From an uncultured Oscillospiraceae bacterium (GTDB lineage: Bacteria; Bacillota; Clostridia; Oscillospirales; Oscillospiraceae): 64,000 bases of DNA. The stretch lies in assembly GCA_934589145.1 (NCBI GenBank), contig CAKTNW010000007.1, positions 1 through 64,000 on the forward strand. Reading direction: 5' to 3'. Below, one piece after another: positions 16,400 through 24,568 of this stretch (position 1 is its first letter; the number at the start of each line of letters is the position of its first letter). Under the pieces are notes generated by a model. The model ran no database searches, had not been told where the DNA came from, and saw nothing but the letters and a program-made list of their open reading frames with translations. Both the position numbers and the translations under genes were made by a program.

Positions 16400-16576
16400 A
16401 TGCCGCGTAAGAAAAAGCCCAATGATTACGGTACAGGTATCCCCTACCACGAGGTAGAAGCCTTTGCCCGCATCATTCTTCCGGAGATTCAAGCGTTCTT
16501 CGAGAGCGAGGACGGGCAACGGGAATATACCGAGTGGAAAGCAAAGCAGCAGACCGGACAAAGAAAACAGATATAA
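16400..16576 (+). CDS. Small 58-residue mobile-element protein
   Basis: ATG at 16400, with GGGGTGA just upstream, opens a charged protein (MPRKKKPNDYGTGIPYHEVE...) rich in Lys/Glu and Gln. It is the last gene of the rep-coupling protein operon, 12 bp after it, and ends in a strong terminator. No domain is recognised; the basic N-terminus suggests DNA contact or an accessory role in transfer. Confidence 0.7.
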   Translation: MPRKKKPNDYGTGIPYHEVEAFARIILPEIQAFFESEDGQREYTEWKAKQQTGQRKQI

Positions 16577-16579
16577 ACG

Positions 16580-16618
16580 ACAGCCGCGGCGCGTATGCGC
16601 CGCGGCTGTTACCTTATT
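16580..16618 (+). terminator. Terminator of the rep operon
   Basis: Perfect 13-bp stem ACAGCCGCGGCGC/GCGCCGCGGCTGT with a GTAT loop. The following tract is only partly T-rich. Confidence 0.7.
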
Positions 16619-16760
16619 TGCTCGTTTTCTTTTTCCGCTTCCACAGCAGAAATTCCTCATACTCCAGCAGGGCGCGCCACTCCTCATCGGTAAAACGCCG
16701 CTGGTTGCCCCGCGGATCGTAGGCAGGGTCAACGTCTGAGAGTCCCAGCAGGTTACTATC
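16614..16760 (-). pseudogene. 3' remnant of a small gene
   Basis: On the minus strand an open frame reads ...LSDVDPAYDPRGNQRRFTDE... and ends KRKKKTSK before a stop at 16614-16616. There is no start codon or ribosome site upstream; the frame continues into AT-rich DNA near 16760. The codon pattern looks coding, so this is probably the tail of a truncated element gene and may mark an insertion junction. Confidence 0.4.
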
Positions 16761-16829
16761 CCTAAGATTTATGAATACTTAGATTTGACAGTTACGAACT
16801 GTTTGATGCAAAGCGCGGTTTTGCCAGAT

Positions 16830-18467
16830 TCAAGCAATTATTTTATCGCTCTTTGCCCGATTGCATTTCCAGCACAATGTTTGGAGATTGTCCTTCACCG
16901 TCTGACCGCCTTTAGCCACAGGGATAATGTGATCTATCTCAAGCAGGAGGTTGGGCTCGACATGGGTGGAGTTACCACAAATGCAACAGGTGAAGTTGTC
17001 ACGGCTCTTGATGGACTCACGCAACTTTTTCGTCATCAAAGTTCGTTGCTCTTTCGCAAAGGCACTTGCAGTGAGTTTGTTTTCCAACACCTTAATAAGT
17101 TCCGCAATCGTTTCTTCTGTCATTGGAACTGTAAACGAACGCTGCGCCAGTCCGCCGTTAGAAGTATAAGAGAATCTGTACTCTACGGTAAGTACGCTTT
17201 CGTCAATGGTAGCAAAGCCAAGCCGCGAATAGAAGCCAGCTTCATCGTTCTCCATAATAAAAGCAGGGACATCGCCGAGATACTGCTGGTATTCTGCTTT
17301 GTAGTTCTCAATGATTTGTTTTGCATCCCTTAAAGTTTCAAGTTCTTCCACAAGATGGTATAGCTTTTGAATTTGTTCGGGGTAAAGCTTCTTGTTGGGG
17401 TAGAAGTACTTCGCAATGTACTCCATAGGGCTATTTTCCGCGCTTGCAAATACCGTTGCCGAAACTTCTGCGGTAAACGGTGTGATTGTCTTTTTATACG
17501 GTCGAATATAGTTATATTCATCGTTATTTACCGTTTCATTTCGGATTACTCTGGTACCAAAGAGTTGGGAGATAGACTGAATCTTCTCATTGATGTATTC
17601 ATTAAACTCTCTTTGAGAACTCATCAATGCTTTACAGGTTTCTTTAATCTTCAAAAAATCTGGAGAATCGTAATACGCAAGTATCTGCTGGTTTGCACTT
17701 ACAATCTTTTCTATCTCGCCTTCAATCCGCCCCATGAAGTCCCCGATAAGTGTCCACTCTTCACTATCAAGGCTTTTGATTTTCTTAATACTATTAACCG
17801 TTCTATCGAATAGCCGCTCAATTAGATTATCCAACTGTTTTTGGCTACCCTTAACAACTAAGGTTTCTCTGTTCTCGTTTGCATAGTCAATAATATTGTT
17901 TACACGCTCATAGTACTCATGCTGCTTCTGATTTAGCGCTTCTTTCTGCTGCTCTTTAATGTACTTATTATACTCTCCTTTTCCCATGAGTAGAGAGGGG
18001 TCTTGACGAAATCTATCGATATTGCATTGTCTTATTACAATTTCCTTTGAAGCCAAATTATTTCCGGCTGATGATATATAATTGACCTTAATTCTAAAAG
18101 CACCTGCATTCTGCAAAACAGCAGCAATCTTTCCTACTATTTTGCTGTATTGAGCACGGGACTTATACTCGTTATTTTCGAGGAAGTTTTGTAGTTTTGC
18201 TGCTCTGTCGTCTTTCTGGTTAATGATTTTTTCCGCTTCTTCAAGCATGTCTTTGTATTCCTTGAAGTACTTTATATCATCGTAGTTTACCAACGCCTGA
18301 CGGCTCTTTACGATAATATGCGTATCAATATAGGAAATAAAATTCCAATCCTTAAACCCCAACGTGTCCAAAACTTCTGTTTCCAATTTTTTGTACTGCT
18401 GTTTTTCGATGCTGTTAACCACTACAATTGCCAGAATAATGCCGATGATTACTAGAACCCAAATCAT
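16830..18467 (-). CDS. Membrane-anchored HNH endonuclease-domain protein
   Basis: A 545-residue protein. One N-terminal membrane helix (residues 2-19) is followed by a long charged, Gln/Glu/Lys-rich region with coiled-coil character (about 60-300), a middle domain, and a C-terminal HNH nuclease (about 495-545: CCICGN, LEIDHIIPVAKGG, LCWKCNRAKSD). Both zinc-binding CxxC pairs and the catalytic DH are intact. Its place in a mobile island and the membrane-tethered nuclease layout fit an anti-phage or plasmid-restriction role, but no described system is recognised. GAGGAG precedes the ATG. Confidence 0.8.
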   Translation of the reverse strand: MIWVLVIIGIILAIVVVNSIEKQQYKKLETEVLDTLGFKDWNFISYIDTHIIVKSRQALVNYDDIKYFKEYKDMLEEAEKIINQKDDRAAKLQNFLENNEYKSRAQYSKIVGKIAAVLQNAGAFRIKVNYISSAGNNLASKEIVIRQCNIDRFRQDPSLLMGKGEYNKYIKEQQKEALNQKQHEYYERVNNIIDYANENRETLVVKGSQKQLDNLIERLFDRTVNSIKKIKSLDSEEWTLIGDFMGRIEGEIEKIVSANQQILAYYDSPDFLKIKETCKALMSSQREFNEYINEKIQSISQLFGTRVIRNETVNNDEYNYIRPYKKTITPFTAEVSATVFASAENSPMEYIAKYFYPNKKLYPEQIQKLYHLVEELETLRDAKQIIENYKAEYQQYLGDVPAFIMENDEAGFYSRLGFATIDESVLTVEYRFSYTSNGGLAQRSFTVPMTEETIAELIKVLENKLTASAFAKEQRTLMTKKLRESIKSRDNFTCCICGNSTHVEPNLLLEIDHIIPVAKGGQTVKDNLQTLCWKCNRAKSDKIIA

Positions 18468-18711
18468 GTTTTTTCTCCTCTCTCTTATGATTTAAGTAAC
18501 ATACCGGGCTACTGAATATAAGATTCTTGAAACAGTATATCATAAGTTTGTTTGCAAATCTACCCTTGTATCATTTGTCATATCATGACTCCATCCGCAA
18601 GGACAAGAAGATTTTTGACGCTATCCAGAGTTTCCTTCATTTTTTGAAAAATGTCTTGGTGTTGCATAATAAACCGCTGTATGCTATGCTTGAATAAAAG
18701 GGGGTGTCTCT

Positions 18712-19407
18712 ATGAACTGTCCAACCTGTGGTGCACCAGATGTACGTATTGGCGGCGATCAATGGGAATGCGGCTGGTGTTGTGATTTTGGTTTTCTTCC
18801 ACGCAGCGTGATTGAAGCGCGCAGAACTGTAAGGACTGTTCATATCCCCAAGGAGATTACCTTTACGCTTTCTGTTGAGCCGAACACCGATTGTGATGAA
18901 GTTATTGAACCGTCCCGTTTCTTTGACCCAAATGCAGAAAAATTGGCAAAAACCTTTCCGGAGGAAATGTTCCGCTGGACATTAGAACAGCAACAGAAGA
19001 TGTTCTGCGCGGATATGCTGGAAGCGGTATACGCCGATGATCCGCAAAAAGCCATTACCATGTGGCGCACCCTGCTGTCCAATCAGACGCCGCTGAACGA
19101 TCCGAACTGTGCGGAGGGTTTCTTCTCTGAAATTGACTTTCTCTGGGACGATGACGCATTCGATGTGGAGAGCTTTCTGCCTTTGCTTGATGCCATGCAG
19201 GCGGATGACAGTCTGGCCCGCATCATCTTTCAAAGCAGCTGCGTGTGTCAACTGCACTTCAAACTGCTCAGGGCAGCTATCGAACGGAACAGGGTGTCTG
19301 AAGCAGCATATCTGTTTGCGCTACTGAAAGCCAATTCTTTCCCGAAAGGAAAATGGGCAGTAAACTTCTCGCAGTTTCAAAGGTTGATGTGTGGCATTAG
19401 CCAGTAG
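18712..19407 (+). CDS. Zinc-ribbon protein of unknown function
   Basis: A 231-residue protein starting with a zinc ribbon (CPTCG...CGWCC) and followed by an alpha-helical, acidic region rich in Trp, Asp and Gln. No family is known to me. GGGGGTG lies just before the ATG. Composition is nearer to the backbone than that of the HNH gene. It may be cargo of the island, and it ends before the direct repeat at 19484. Confidence 0.65.
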   Translation: MNCPTCGAPDVRIGGDQWECGWCCDFGFLPRSVIEARRTVRTVHIPKEITFTLSVEPNTDCDEVIEPSRFFDPNAEKLAKTFPEEMFRWTLEQQQKMFCADMLEAVYADDPQKAITMWRTLLSNQTPLNDPNCAEGFFSEIDFLWDDDAFDVESFLPLLDAMQADDSLARIIFQSSCVCQLHFKLLRAAIERNRVSEAAYLFALLKANSFPKGKWAVNFSQFQRLMCGISQ

Positions 19408-19436
19408 AACCACATTAGATGCAATGGAAAAAACGA

Positions 19437-19475
19437 GGACGGGAATCAATCATCCCGTCCTCGTTCATCAAAAGA
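19437..19475 (-). terminator. Terminator beside the left direct repeat
   Basis: On the minus strand AACGAGGACGGGA pairs with TCCCGTCCTCGTT and is followed by TTTTCC. The right repeat has a similar terminator next to it. Confidence 0.6.
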
Positions 19476-19483
19476 TATTCTCG

Positions 19484-19556
19484 ATAGAAATGATAAATCC
19501 GAACACATTACCTACTTGGATAATGTAGTTCGGATTATCATTAGTTGGTCGGAGTG
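19484..19556. repeat. 73-bp direct repeat, left copy
   Basis: It matches 21958-22030 at 70 of 73 positions, including the 3' end of tRNA-Pro (TTGGTCGGAGTG). Internally it is an inverted repeat (GATAAATCCGAAC... / ...GTTCGGATTATC). It looks like the distal attachment site of an insertion at the tRNA 3' end. Confidence 0.8.
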
Positions 19557-19670
19557 TAATTATAGGATTTCAGAAAACACAAATGTATCAGCGGTTTGCT
19601 GGCAGTCGGCAAGGGGTATTTATTCTTCTAAACCTAAAATTGAGGACAATCAATGTTTCAAATCTCTATC

Positions 19671-20246
19671 TTAGGGACTAGATCGAGCTTCATTAACGTC
19701 CACATCTTCAGGCCTCAGAAAGAAAACGGTTAACTTGCAAATAAGCATATAATAGCCTACCAATGTAAGTGTAGCAATTCTGCTCACTTTTTTATCATTG
19801 TGCAGTTTTAAAAAATTCTCTCGTGAAATTGAGGTTATTAATTCTAAATCTACAAATTCATTTTTTAAAATTTGATCAGGAAGATAGAGCGTGCTATACC
19901 GCTGGTTTTTAGTGATATTAGAAACCATTGAAGGATTTTCCTCAATATCTTTAAGAGGATGTATTGCGGCAAATAATAATGTTTTATCTCTTGTTGCATC
20001 GCAGGTATTTGACAAAAGCTGTGCTTTACGCCGGATTACTTTTAATTCACCATTATCATCGGTATAGAAAAATGGAATCTCACTGAAAATATCTCCCTGT
20101 AGAAGGTCAAATGTATTGCATGTATGAGATAAAACTGGGCCATGTATATCCTCAAACTGTTGCATAGCCCTTTTTGCCTGTTCTTTTGTGTAGGGATTAA
20201 TGTTTGGAAAAAGTTCCTTGCAAAAATCAATAAATTCTGGAATCAT
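19671..20246 (-). CDS. Cassette gene C: possible MazF/PemK-like-fold protein
   Basis: A 191-residue protein. After a helical N-terminus it has QGDIFSEIPFF (about 50), RRKAQLLSNTCDATRDK (about 72-88) and AAIHPL, a pattern reminiscent of the GDI... and SQ/SNxCD strands of PemK/MazF-like and related small beta-barrel families; this is a weak inference. A hydrophobic stretch lies near the C-terminus (LTLVGYYMLICKLTVFF). It is the third gene of an AT-rich minus-strand cassette, 15 bp after gene B. Confidence 0.6.
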   Translation of the reverse strand: MIPEFIDFCKELFPNINPYTKEQAKRAMQQFEDIHGPVLSHTCNTFDLLQGDIFSEIPFFYTDDNGELKVIRRKAQLLSNTCDATRDKTLLFAAIHPLKDIEENPSMVSNITKNQRYSTLYLPDQILKNEFVDLELITSISRENFLKLHNDKKVSRIATLTLVGYYMLICKLTVFFLRPEDVDVNEARSSP

Positions 20247-20261
20247 TATATCAACTCTTTA

Positions 20262-20573
20262 TCATCCGAATAAATCCAAAATATTAATACCGACTTTTTC
20301 AGAATTCCGTTCCAGCATACTTGCATATGTTTTCTGTTCATCCGGTAAGAAGTTGCTCTGTACACCAAACAAAGCTAACGCATCCACTTTAGGATTTGCA
20401 ACATTAAACTCCTTGGCAATTAAATTAGTTGAAGTAGTTTGATAAGAACTCTCAATGCAGTAATTAAATGTTGGAGTTATTTCAGATAAAGCTACATTAG
20501 GAGCAGATAAAGTCCAGCTCAATAGCAACGCCAACGGCACCGTTAACGCATTACTGTTCATCATATGAAACAA
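20262..20573 (-). CDS. Cassette gene B: small protein with hydrophobic N-terminus
   Basis: A 103-residue protein with a hydrophobic stretch at residues 8-28 (ALTVPLALLLSWTLSAP), then a polar domain. It overlaps gene A by 23 bp, so translation is probably coupled. Start choice is uncertain: ATG codons at residues 1, 4 and 5 are all possible. No family is recognised. Its position between two larger genes suggests a partner such as an antitoxin, immunity or membrane component. Confidence 0.55.
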   Translation of the reverse strand: MFHMMNSNALTVPLALLLSWTLSAPNVALSEITPTFNYCIESSYQTTSTNLIAKEFNVANPKVDALALFGVQSNFLPDEQKTYASMLERNSEKVGINILDLFG

Positions 20574-21312
20574 CTCCTGTTTTTAAAAACGTATCAATAT
20601 ATTTCGTGGCAAATTGTTCAGAGAGAGATGCAATACTGTTTACTACACCTAAGGAAGATAGGTAATCCTTTTCATGATTAAATGCATATCGATCATTAAT
20701 GTCCAAAGCAACCTGTAATTGACTATCTCCGCTTTTTAAACCTGCAAAGGAACCTCTTTCATCAGGAACGCCAAGAAAAGCGCGATTATTTTGTACTAAA
20801 ATATTGGCATAATACTTGTTTTGAACAACTAAAGCAAGTCGAAACTGCACTTCATCAGTTGTCAAGTTTGATTTGCAACGCAAGAAATTTTCGGAAATAT
20901 ACTTGACAGGATCCTCGATACCATCAGATTTATCGAACAAGAGTGTCGTTGATAAACCAGAGTAGTAAAACTTTGGATCAGATAAACCATCACCTGTCAT
21001 AACTGATAAGGCAACAACAATACGATTGCATTTTTCACGAATATAAGTGATGCATCGCTCAACATTATGGCAATATTCTTCGTCAAAATGTGTAACAAGT
21101 TGAGCGCTGTTACCACAAATCGTGAGTTGAGAATGGCCGTGAGGCGTTGCAGCAACTATACGAGGAATTTCTAACGGGGCATCTGGAGGAAGTGGAACAA
21201 GGGTAAATGGAGTTTGAAAATCTGTAAAATGACGTTCCAGTTCGAAAAGATGTTCGCGGATTTTTGCATTTTGTGGAAAGTGAATGGTAAAAGCGCACGA
21301 TTGTATGACCAT
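20551..21312 (-). CDS. Cassette gene A: uncharacterised 253-residue protein
   Basis: The first gene of the three-gene cassette. It is a soluble mixed alpha/beta protein (MVIQSCAFTIHFPQN...LVPLPPDAPLEIPRIVAATP) containing RIVVALSVMTGDGLSDP and QLQVALDINDRYAF. No catalytic motif or family is recognised. AT-rich codon use contrasts with the backbone. The whole cassette lies between tRNA-derived 73-bp repeats, so it was acquired as a unit; a defence or toxin-antitoxin role is only a hypothesis. Confidence 0.6.
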   Translation of the reverse strand: MVIQSCAFTIHFPQNAKIREHLFELERHFTDFQTPFTLVPLPPDAPLEIPRIVAATPHGHSQLTICGNSAQLVTHFDEEYCHNVERCITYIREKCNRIVVALSVMTGDGLSDPKFYYSGLSTTLLFDKSDGIEDPVKYISENFLRCKSNLTTDEVQFRLALVVQNKYYANILVQNNRAFLGVPDERGSFAGLKSGDSQLQVALDINDRYAFNHEKDYLSSLGVVNSIASLSEQFATKYIDTFLKTGVVSYDEQ

Positions 21313-21429
21313 ATTAAATCACCTCATGATTGGGCAGTTGCCCTTTTTAGATTATACCTCAGTTATCTATGATATGCAATCATATTTTGCGTAAAATAAG
21401 GGCACCCTATACTTATTACGAAAATTAGC

Positions 21430-21457
21430 CTTTGTTGCATAAACAACTGCAACAAAG
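21430..21457. repeat. Perfect 10-bp inverted repeat upstream of the cassette
   Basis: CTTTGTTGCA at 21430-21439 pairs with TGCAACAAAG at 21448-21457, about 120 bp upstream of cassette gene A. It is a possible operator; there is no T-tract. Confidence 0.45.
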
Positions 21458-21542
21458 TTTGAATAAAATATTTTGCTTAGCGGAAGTAGACTACAAAGAA
21501 TGTTAACGCCGCCCAACAAGACAACGGGCGGCTCTCTTTGAA

Positions 21543-21890
21543 ATGGGCGAGGTCGTACCCAATCCTGCTGACGCTGTTACCCACACCGAGGTGGAGGAGC
21601 CTGCCGCTCCCGAAGTCCCCAAGGCTGAAAAGGAGCAGGAGCATCCGTCCGCACCTGATAAGGACGATTCCACCCCGGCGCATTCTGGTAAGGTGGTGGA
21701 TTTTGCCGCCACCCGTGACGAAGCGACCAAGGAGGAGAAAAAGGCGGTCATGCAGAAACTGCCCACCGAAATGGACAAGGCCGCCAAAACCGGCAGAGGC
21801 GTCCGCCCAAGGAGGACAAGGTCGCTCCCAATAAGGCAACGTCGCCCAAACCTCCACAAATTCCGATTTATTTTAATTAAATGAAATATC
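21543..21890 (+). pseudogene. Frameshifted C-terminal remnant of an element gene
   Basis: GC-rich coding-like DNA reads MGEVVPNPADAVTHTEVEEP... to ...EMDKAAKTGR in one frame, then continues as PKEDKVAPNKATSPKPPQ to a stop in another. The charged Pro/Glu/Lys-rich sequence recalls C-terminal tails of large mobile-element proteins. It differs in composition from the AT-rich cassette and is probably debris of an earlier insertion. Confidence 0.5.
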
Positions 21891-21904
21891 AAATAGAGAG
21901 CAAA

Positions 21905-21957
21905 AAAAGCAAGGGCGGGAATATCACCCCGCCCTTGCCCATTAAAGTACATTTTCA
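21905..21957 (-). terminator. tRNA-Pro terminator and candidate right attachment site
   Basis: On the minus strand GCAAGGGCGGG pairs with CCCGCCCTTGC and is followed by seven T. The adjoining AAAGTACATTTTC (21944-21956) repeats the sequence at 10494-10506 beside the recombinase. Confidence 0.65.
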
Positions 21958-22030
21958 ATAGAAATGATAAATCCGAACACATTACCCACTTGGATAATGT
22001 AGTTCGGATTATCATTACTTGGTCCGAGTG
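21958..22030. repeat. 73-bp direct repeat, right copy, overlapping tRNA-Pro
   Basis: Partner of 19484-19556 with three mismatches. It covers the last residues and CCA of tRNA-Pro plus the hairpin downstream of it. Confidence 0.8.
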
Positions 22031-22097
22031 TTGAGATTCGAACTCAAGGCCTCTTGAACCCCATTCAAGCGCGATACCAAACTTCGCCACACCCGGA
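22023..22097 (-). tRNA. tRNA-Pro (GGG)
   Basis: The minus strand folds as a cloverleaf: acceptor TCCGGGT/ACTCGGA, anticodon stem CTTGA/TCAAG with loop ATGGGGT giving anticodon GGG, and T-loop TTCGAAT. CCA is encoded at 22022-22020. The 3' end is the island's insertion point. Confidence 0.93.
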
Positions 22098-22206
22098 TAT
22101 TTTTGCTCTCTGTCAGACAGCTCATTTATAATAGCACATCATTTTCCGTTTTGCAACCCCTAATTTTCATTTTTTTGAATTTTTTGTGGGAGGGGATTTC
22201 TTTTTG

Positions 22207-22235
22207 TTGACAAAGCGCCATAGACATGGTAAGAT
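22207..22235 (+). promoter_or_regulatory. Promoter of the tRNA-Ser pair
   Basis: TTGACA, 17 nt, TAAGAT, about 40 nt before tRNA-Ser(UGA). Confidence 0.7.
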
Positions 22236-22275
22236 ATTACCTGCGTCTGGGGTGTAACCGCGGAACTTCGCATAC

Positions 22276-22363
22276 GGAGAGATGGCTGAGTGGTCGAAAG
22301 CACCGGTCTTGAAAACCGGCGATGTGAAAGCATCCGTGGGTTCGAATCCCACTCTCTCCGCCA
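22276..22363 (+). tRNA. tRNA-Ser (TGA)
   Basis: Acceptor GGAGAGA/TCTCTCC, anticodon loop CTTGAAA (anticodon TGA), a long variable arm as in class II tRNAs, and encoded CCA. Confidence 0.95.
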
Positions 22364-22379
22364 GAAAATGAATATGTAT

Positions 22380-22471
22380 GCGGAAGTACCCAAGTGGCCG
22401 AAGGGGCTCCCCTGCTAAGGGAGTAGGCCGTCAAAAGCGGCGCGAGGGTTCAAATCCCTCCTTCCGCGCCA
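22380..22471 (+). tRNA. tRNA-Ser (GCT)
   Basis: Acceptor GCGGAAG/CTTCCGC, anticodon loop CTGCTAA (anticodon GCT), long variable arm, encoded CCA. It lies 16 bp after the first tRNA-Ser. Confidence 0.95.
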
Positions 22472-22472
22472 G

Positions 22473-22501
22473 AATCCCACCCCATCCGGGGTGGGATTTT
22501 T
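22473..22501 (+). terminator. Terminator of the tRNA-Ser transcript
   Basis: Eleven-bp stem AATCCCACCCC/GGGGTGGGATT and TTTTT. Confidence 0.8.
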
Positions 22502-22530
22502 CACAATATCCAACGATCGGAGGCTCGTCC

Positions 22531-23523
22531 ATGGAAAAGACCGTCCACTATCTGGAGACCCACTCCCAGAACCCCTATTACAATCTGGCGTTCGAGGAAT
22601 ACGTCCTGTGTCACCGCACCCAGGGCGACTACCTGCTGCTATGGCAGAACGACAACACCATCGTGGTGGGCCGCAACCAGAACACCGAGGCGGAGATCAA
22701 CCGCGCCTTCGTGGAGGAACACCATATCAACGTGGTGCGCCGCGGCACCGGCGGCGGCGCGGTCTATCACGACCTGGGCAACCTGAACTACTCCTTCATC
22801 ACCGACGTAGGCGACGACGGCATCAGCATCCGCCGCTTCACCCAACCGGTGGTGGCGGCGCTGCGGAGCCTGGGCCTGAACGCGGAGGCCTCCGGCCGCA
22901 ACGACATCCTGGTGGAGGGCCGCAAGGTCTCCGGCACGGCCCAGCGCCGTCACGCAGGCCGCATCCTCCACCACGGCACCCTGTTGTTCGACGCCAATCC
23001 CGGCATGGTGGCCGGCGCCCTGAACGTAGATCCGGAGAAATTCCGCTCCAAGAGCACCAAATCCGTCCGGGCCCGCATCGGCAACATCCGCGACTTCCTG
23101 CCGGTGGACATGGATCTGCCCGTCTTCTGGGCCTACCTGAAGGACGCCCTGTCCGGCGGCGGACTGACGCCCGACGCCCTGACCGCCGACGAGCTGGCGG
23201 CGGTGGAGCGCCTCAAGACCGAAAAATACGACACCTGGGCCTGGAACTACGGCCGCTCCCCCAAGTTCGACGTCACCCGCAAGCGCTATTGGGACGGCGG
23301 CTGCCTGGAGGCCAACGTCTCCATCGCCGATGGCCGGATCACCGACGTGAAGTTCTACGGCGACTTCCTGGCCGTCCGGGGCATGGAGGAGCTGCTGGCA
23401 GCGCTGAAGGGCGCCGCCTACCGCCCGGAGGCCGTCCGCATGGTGCTGGAGGAAAGCCCCATCGCCGAGCTGTTTGGCGGCATCACAACAGACGAGGTCA
23501 TGGCTACCCTATTTGACCTGTGA
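22531..23523 (+). CDS. lplA: Lipoate-protein ligase A
   Basis: A 330-residue enzyme that attaches scavenged lipoate to lipoyl domains such as GcvH or oxo-acid dehydrogenase E2. The catalytic BPL/LPL domain shows VVGRNQNTEAEIN, VVRRGTGGGAVYHD, the lysine-binding SGTAQRR and the C-terminal accessory domain (FYGDFLA). I chose the ATG at 22531 after CGGAGG; upstream in-frame codons lie inside the tRNA. No lipoylated target gene is nearby. Confidence 0.94.
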   Translation: MEKTVHYLETHSQNPYYNLAFEEYVLCHRTQGDYLLLWQNDNTIVVGRNQNTEAEINRAFVEEHHINVVRRGTGGGAVYHDLGNLNYSFITDVGDDGISIRRFTQPVVAALRSLGLNAEASGRNDILVEGRKVSGTAQRRHAGRILHHGTLLFDANPGMVAGALNVDPEKFRSKSTKSVRARIGNIRDFLPVDMDLPVFWAYLKDALSGGGLTPDALTADELAAVERLKTEKYDTWAWNYGRSPKFDVTRKRYWDGGCLEANVSIADGRITDVKFYGDFLAVRGMEELLAALKGAAYRPEAVRMVLEESPIAELFGGITTDEVMATLFDL

Positions 23524-23529
23524 TCCACC

Positions 23530-23558
23530 TTGCCAACCGCCGCCATGTGTGGTATACT
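23530..23558 (+). promoter_or_regulatory. Promoter of surface protein gene 1
   Basis: TTGCCA, 17 nt, TATACT. Confidence 0.6.
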
Positions 23559-23608
23559 ACATACAGCACACCCTTCCGCACGAAGGGGGAACAGAAGAGG
23601 AAACGACT

Positions 23609-24454
23609 ATGAAACGAATCGGAAACCGCATCCTGCTGACGTTGGTCACGGCACTGCTGCTGGCGCTGCTGACCGCCACTGCCTGGGCTGATACCATCCC
23701 CGGCACCGCCAAGCTCACCATCACCCCCACGGACACCAAGGTCAACGGCGACACCGCCACGGTCACCTATTCCGTTACCGTGACCCCGCCGGAGGGCAAA
23801 GAGCTGGGCGTTTTCAGCATCCAGTTCCAGCCGTCCGATGGCATGACGCTGACACAGGATGACAAAAAGATTACCTTGGGCGACGGAAATCTGACCTATG
23901 ACGCGGGCTCCAAGACAGGAATTTTTGCTACCTACGGCTATGTTCCGGAAACCGGCTATTTCGCCGCCGTAGGTACCACGCCGGAGCGCCGCATGTCCCA
24001 GGAGGCCACCATCCTGACCATCCAGGCCACCATGCCCGCCAACAAGGACGGCACCTACACCTTGGGCGCGGAGTTCATTGCCGCGCTGGATGGCTCCGGT
24101 GACGTGTACACCGCCAGAGTGTCCACCACGCCCGTGACCATCAACGGCGGAAAAGCACCCGTGGCGGAGGAGACCCCCGTGGTGACCGAGAGCAACAGTG
24201 AGACCATCGGCAACAGCGGCACGGGAACGACAGCCAATGGCGGCGGAACCGCTGGTGATGGTACAGCTGCCCCGGATGGTACGACCCCTGACGGCACCGC
24301 GCCCGATGGTACGGCGCCCGACGGCAGCACGCCGAATACGGATCCCGCGGGCACTGACGCCCGGAGCGGCGGCAGCGCCGTGCTTTGGATCGTGATCGCG
24401 GTGGTGGTTGTCGCCGCGGTGGTGGTTGTGATTCTCCGCAAGAAAAAGCAGTAA
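23609..24454 (+). CDS. Cohesin-like surface protein with C-terminal membrane anchor
   Basis: A 281-residue protein: signal peptide (to about AWA-D27), then a cohesin-type beta-sandwich (about 30-175; GVFSIQFQPSDGM, GIFATYG, ILTIQATMP). A low-complexity linker with repeats of PDGTA follows (about 200-250), then a C-terminal membrane helix and KKKQ tail, with no LPxTG. Cohesin-fold domains display dockerin-bearing partners on the cell surface, and a dockerin protein is encoded next door. The start follows AGAGGA. Confidence 0.75.
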   Translation: MKRIGNRILLTLVTALLLALLTATAWADTIPGTAKLTITPTDTKVNGDTATVTYSVTVTPPEGKELGVFSIQFQPSDGMTLTQDDKKITLGDGNLTYDAGSKTGIFATYGYVPETGYFAAVGTTPERRMSQEATILTIQATMPANKDGTYTLGAEFIAALDGSGDVYTARVSTTPVTINGGKAPVAEETPVVTESNSETIGNSGTGTTANGGGTAGDGTAAPDGTTPDGTAPDGTAPDGSTPNTDPAGTDARSGGSAVLWIVIAVVVVAAVVVVILRKKKQ

Positions 24455-24462
24455 TTGTGTGC

Positions 24463-24497
24463 AAGAGGCAGTGAAAGCACTGCCTCTTGTTACTTTT
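24463..24497 (+). terminator. Terminator of surface protein gene 1
   Basis: Eleven-bp stem AAGAGGCAGTG/CACTGCCTCTT, AAAG loop, T-rich tail. Confidence 0.75.
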
Positions 24498-24539
24498 TCT
24501 GCATTTTGACATTCACACCAAAAATCGTCAAAAAAATGC

Positions 24540-24568
24540 TTGCCTTATGGGACAAAATAGGATACAAT
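24540..24568 (+). promoter_or_regulatory. Promoter of the dockerin gene
   Basis: TTGCCT, 17 nt, TACAAT, about 115 nt before the start codon. Confidence 0.6.

Noticed and set aside
24250..24345. Short tandem repeats that might suggest a CRISPR array
   Set aside because: They are in-frame PDGTA-type codon repeats in a protein linker with no spacers. No CRISPR array was seen anywhere in the window.
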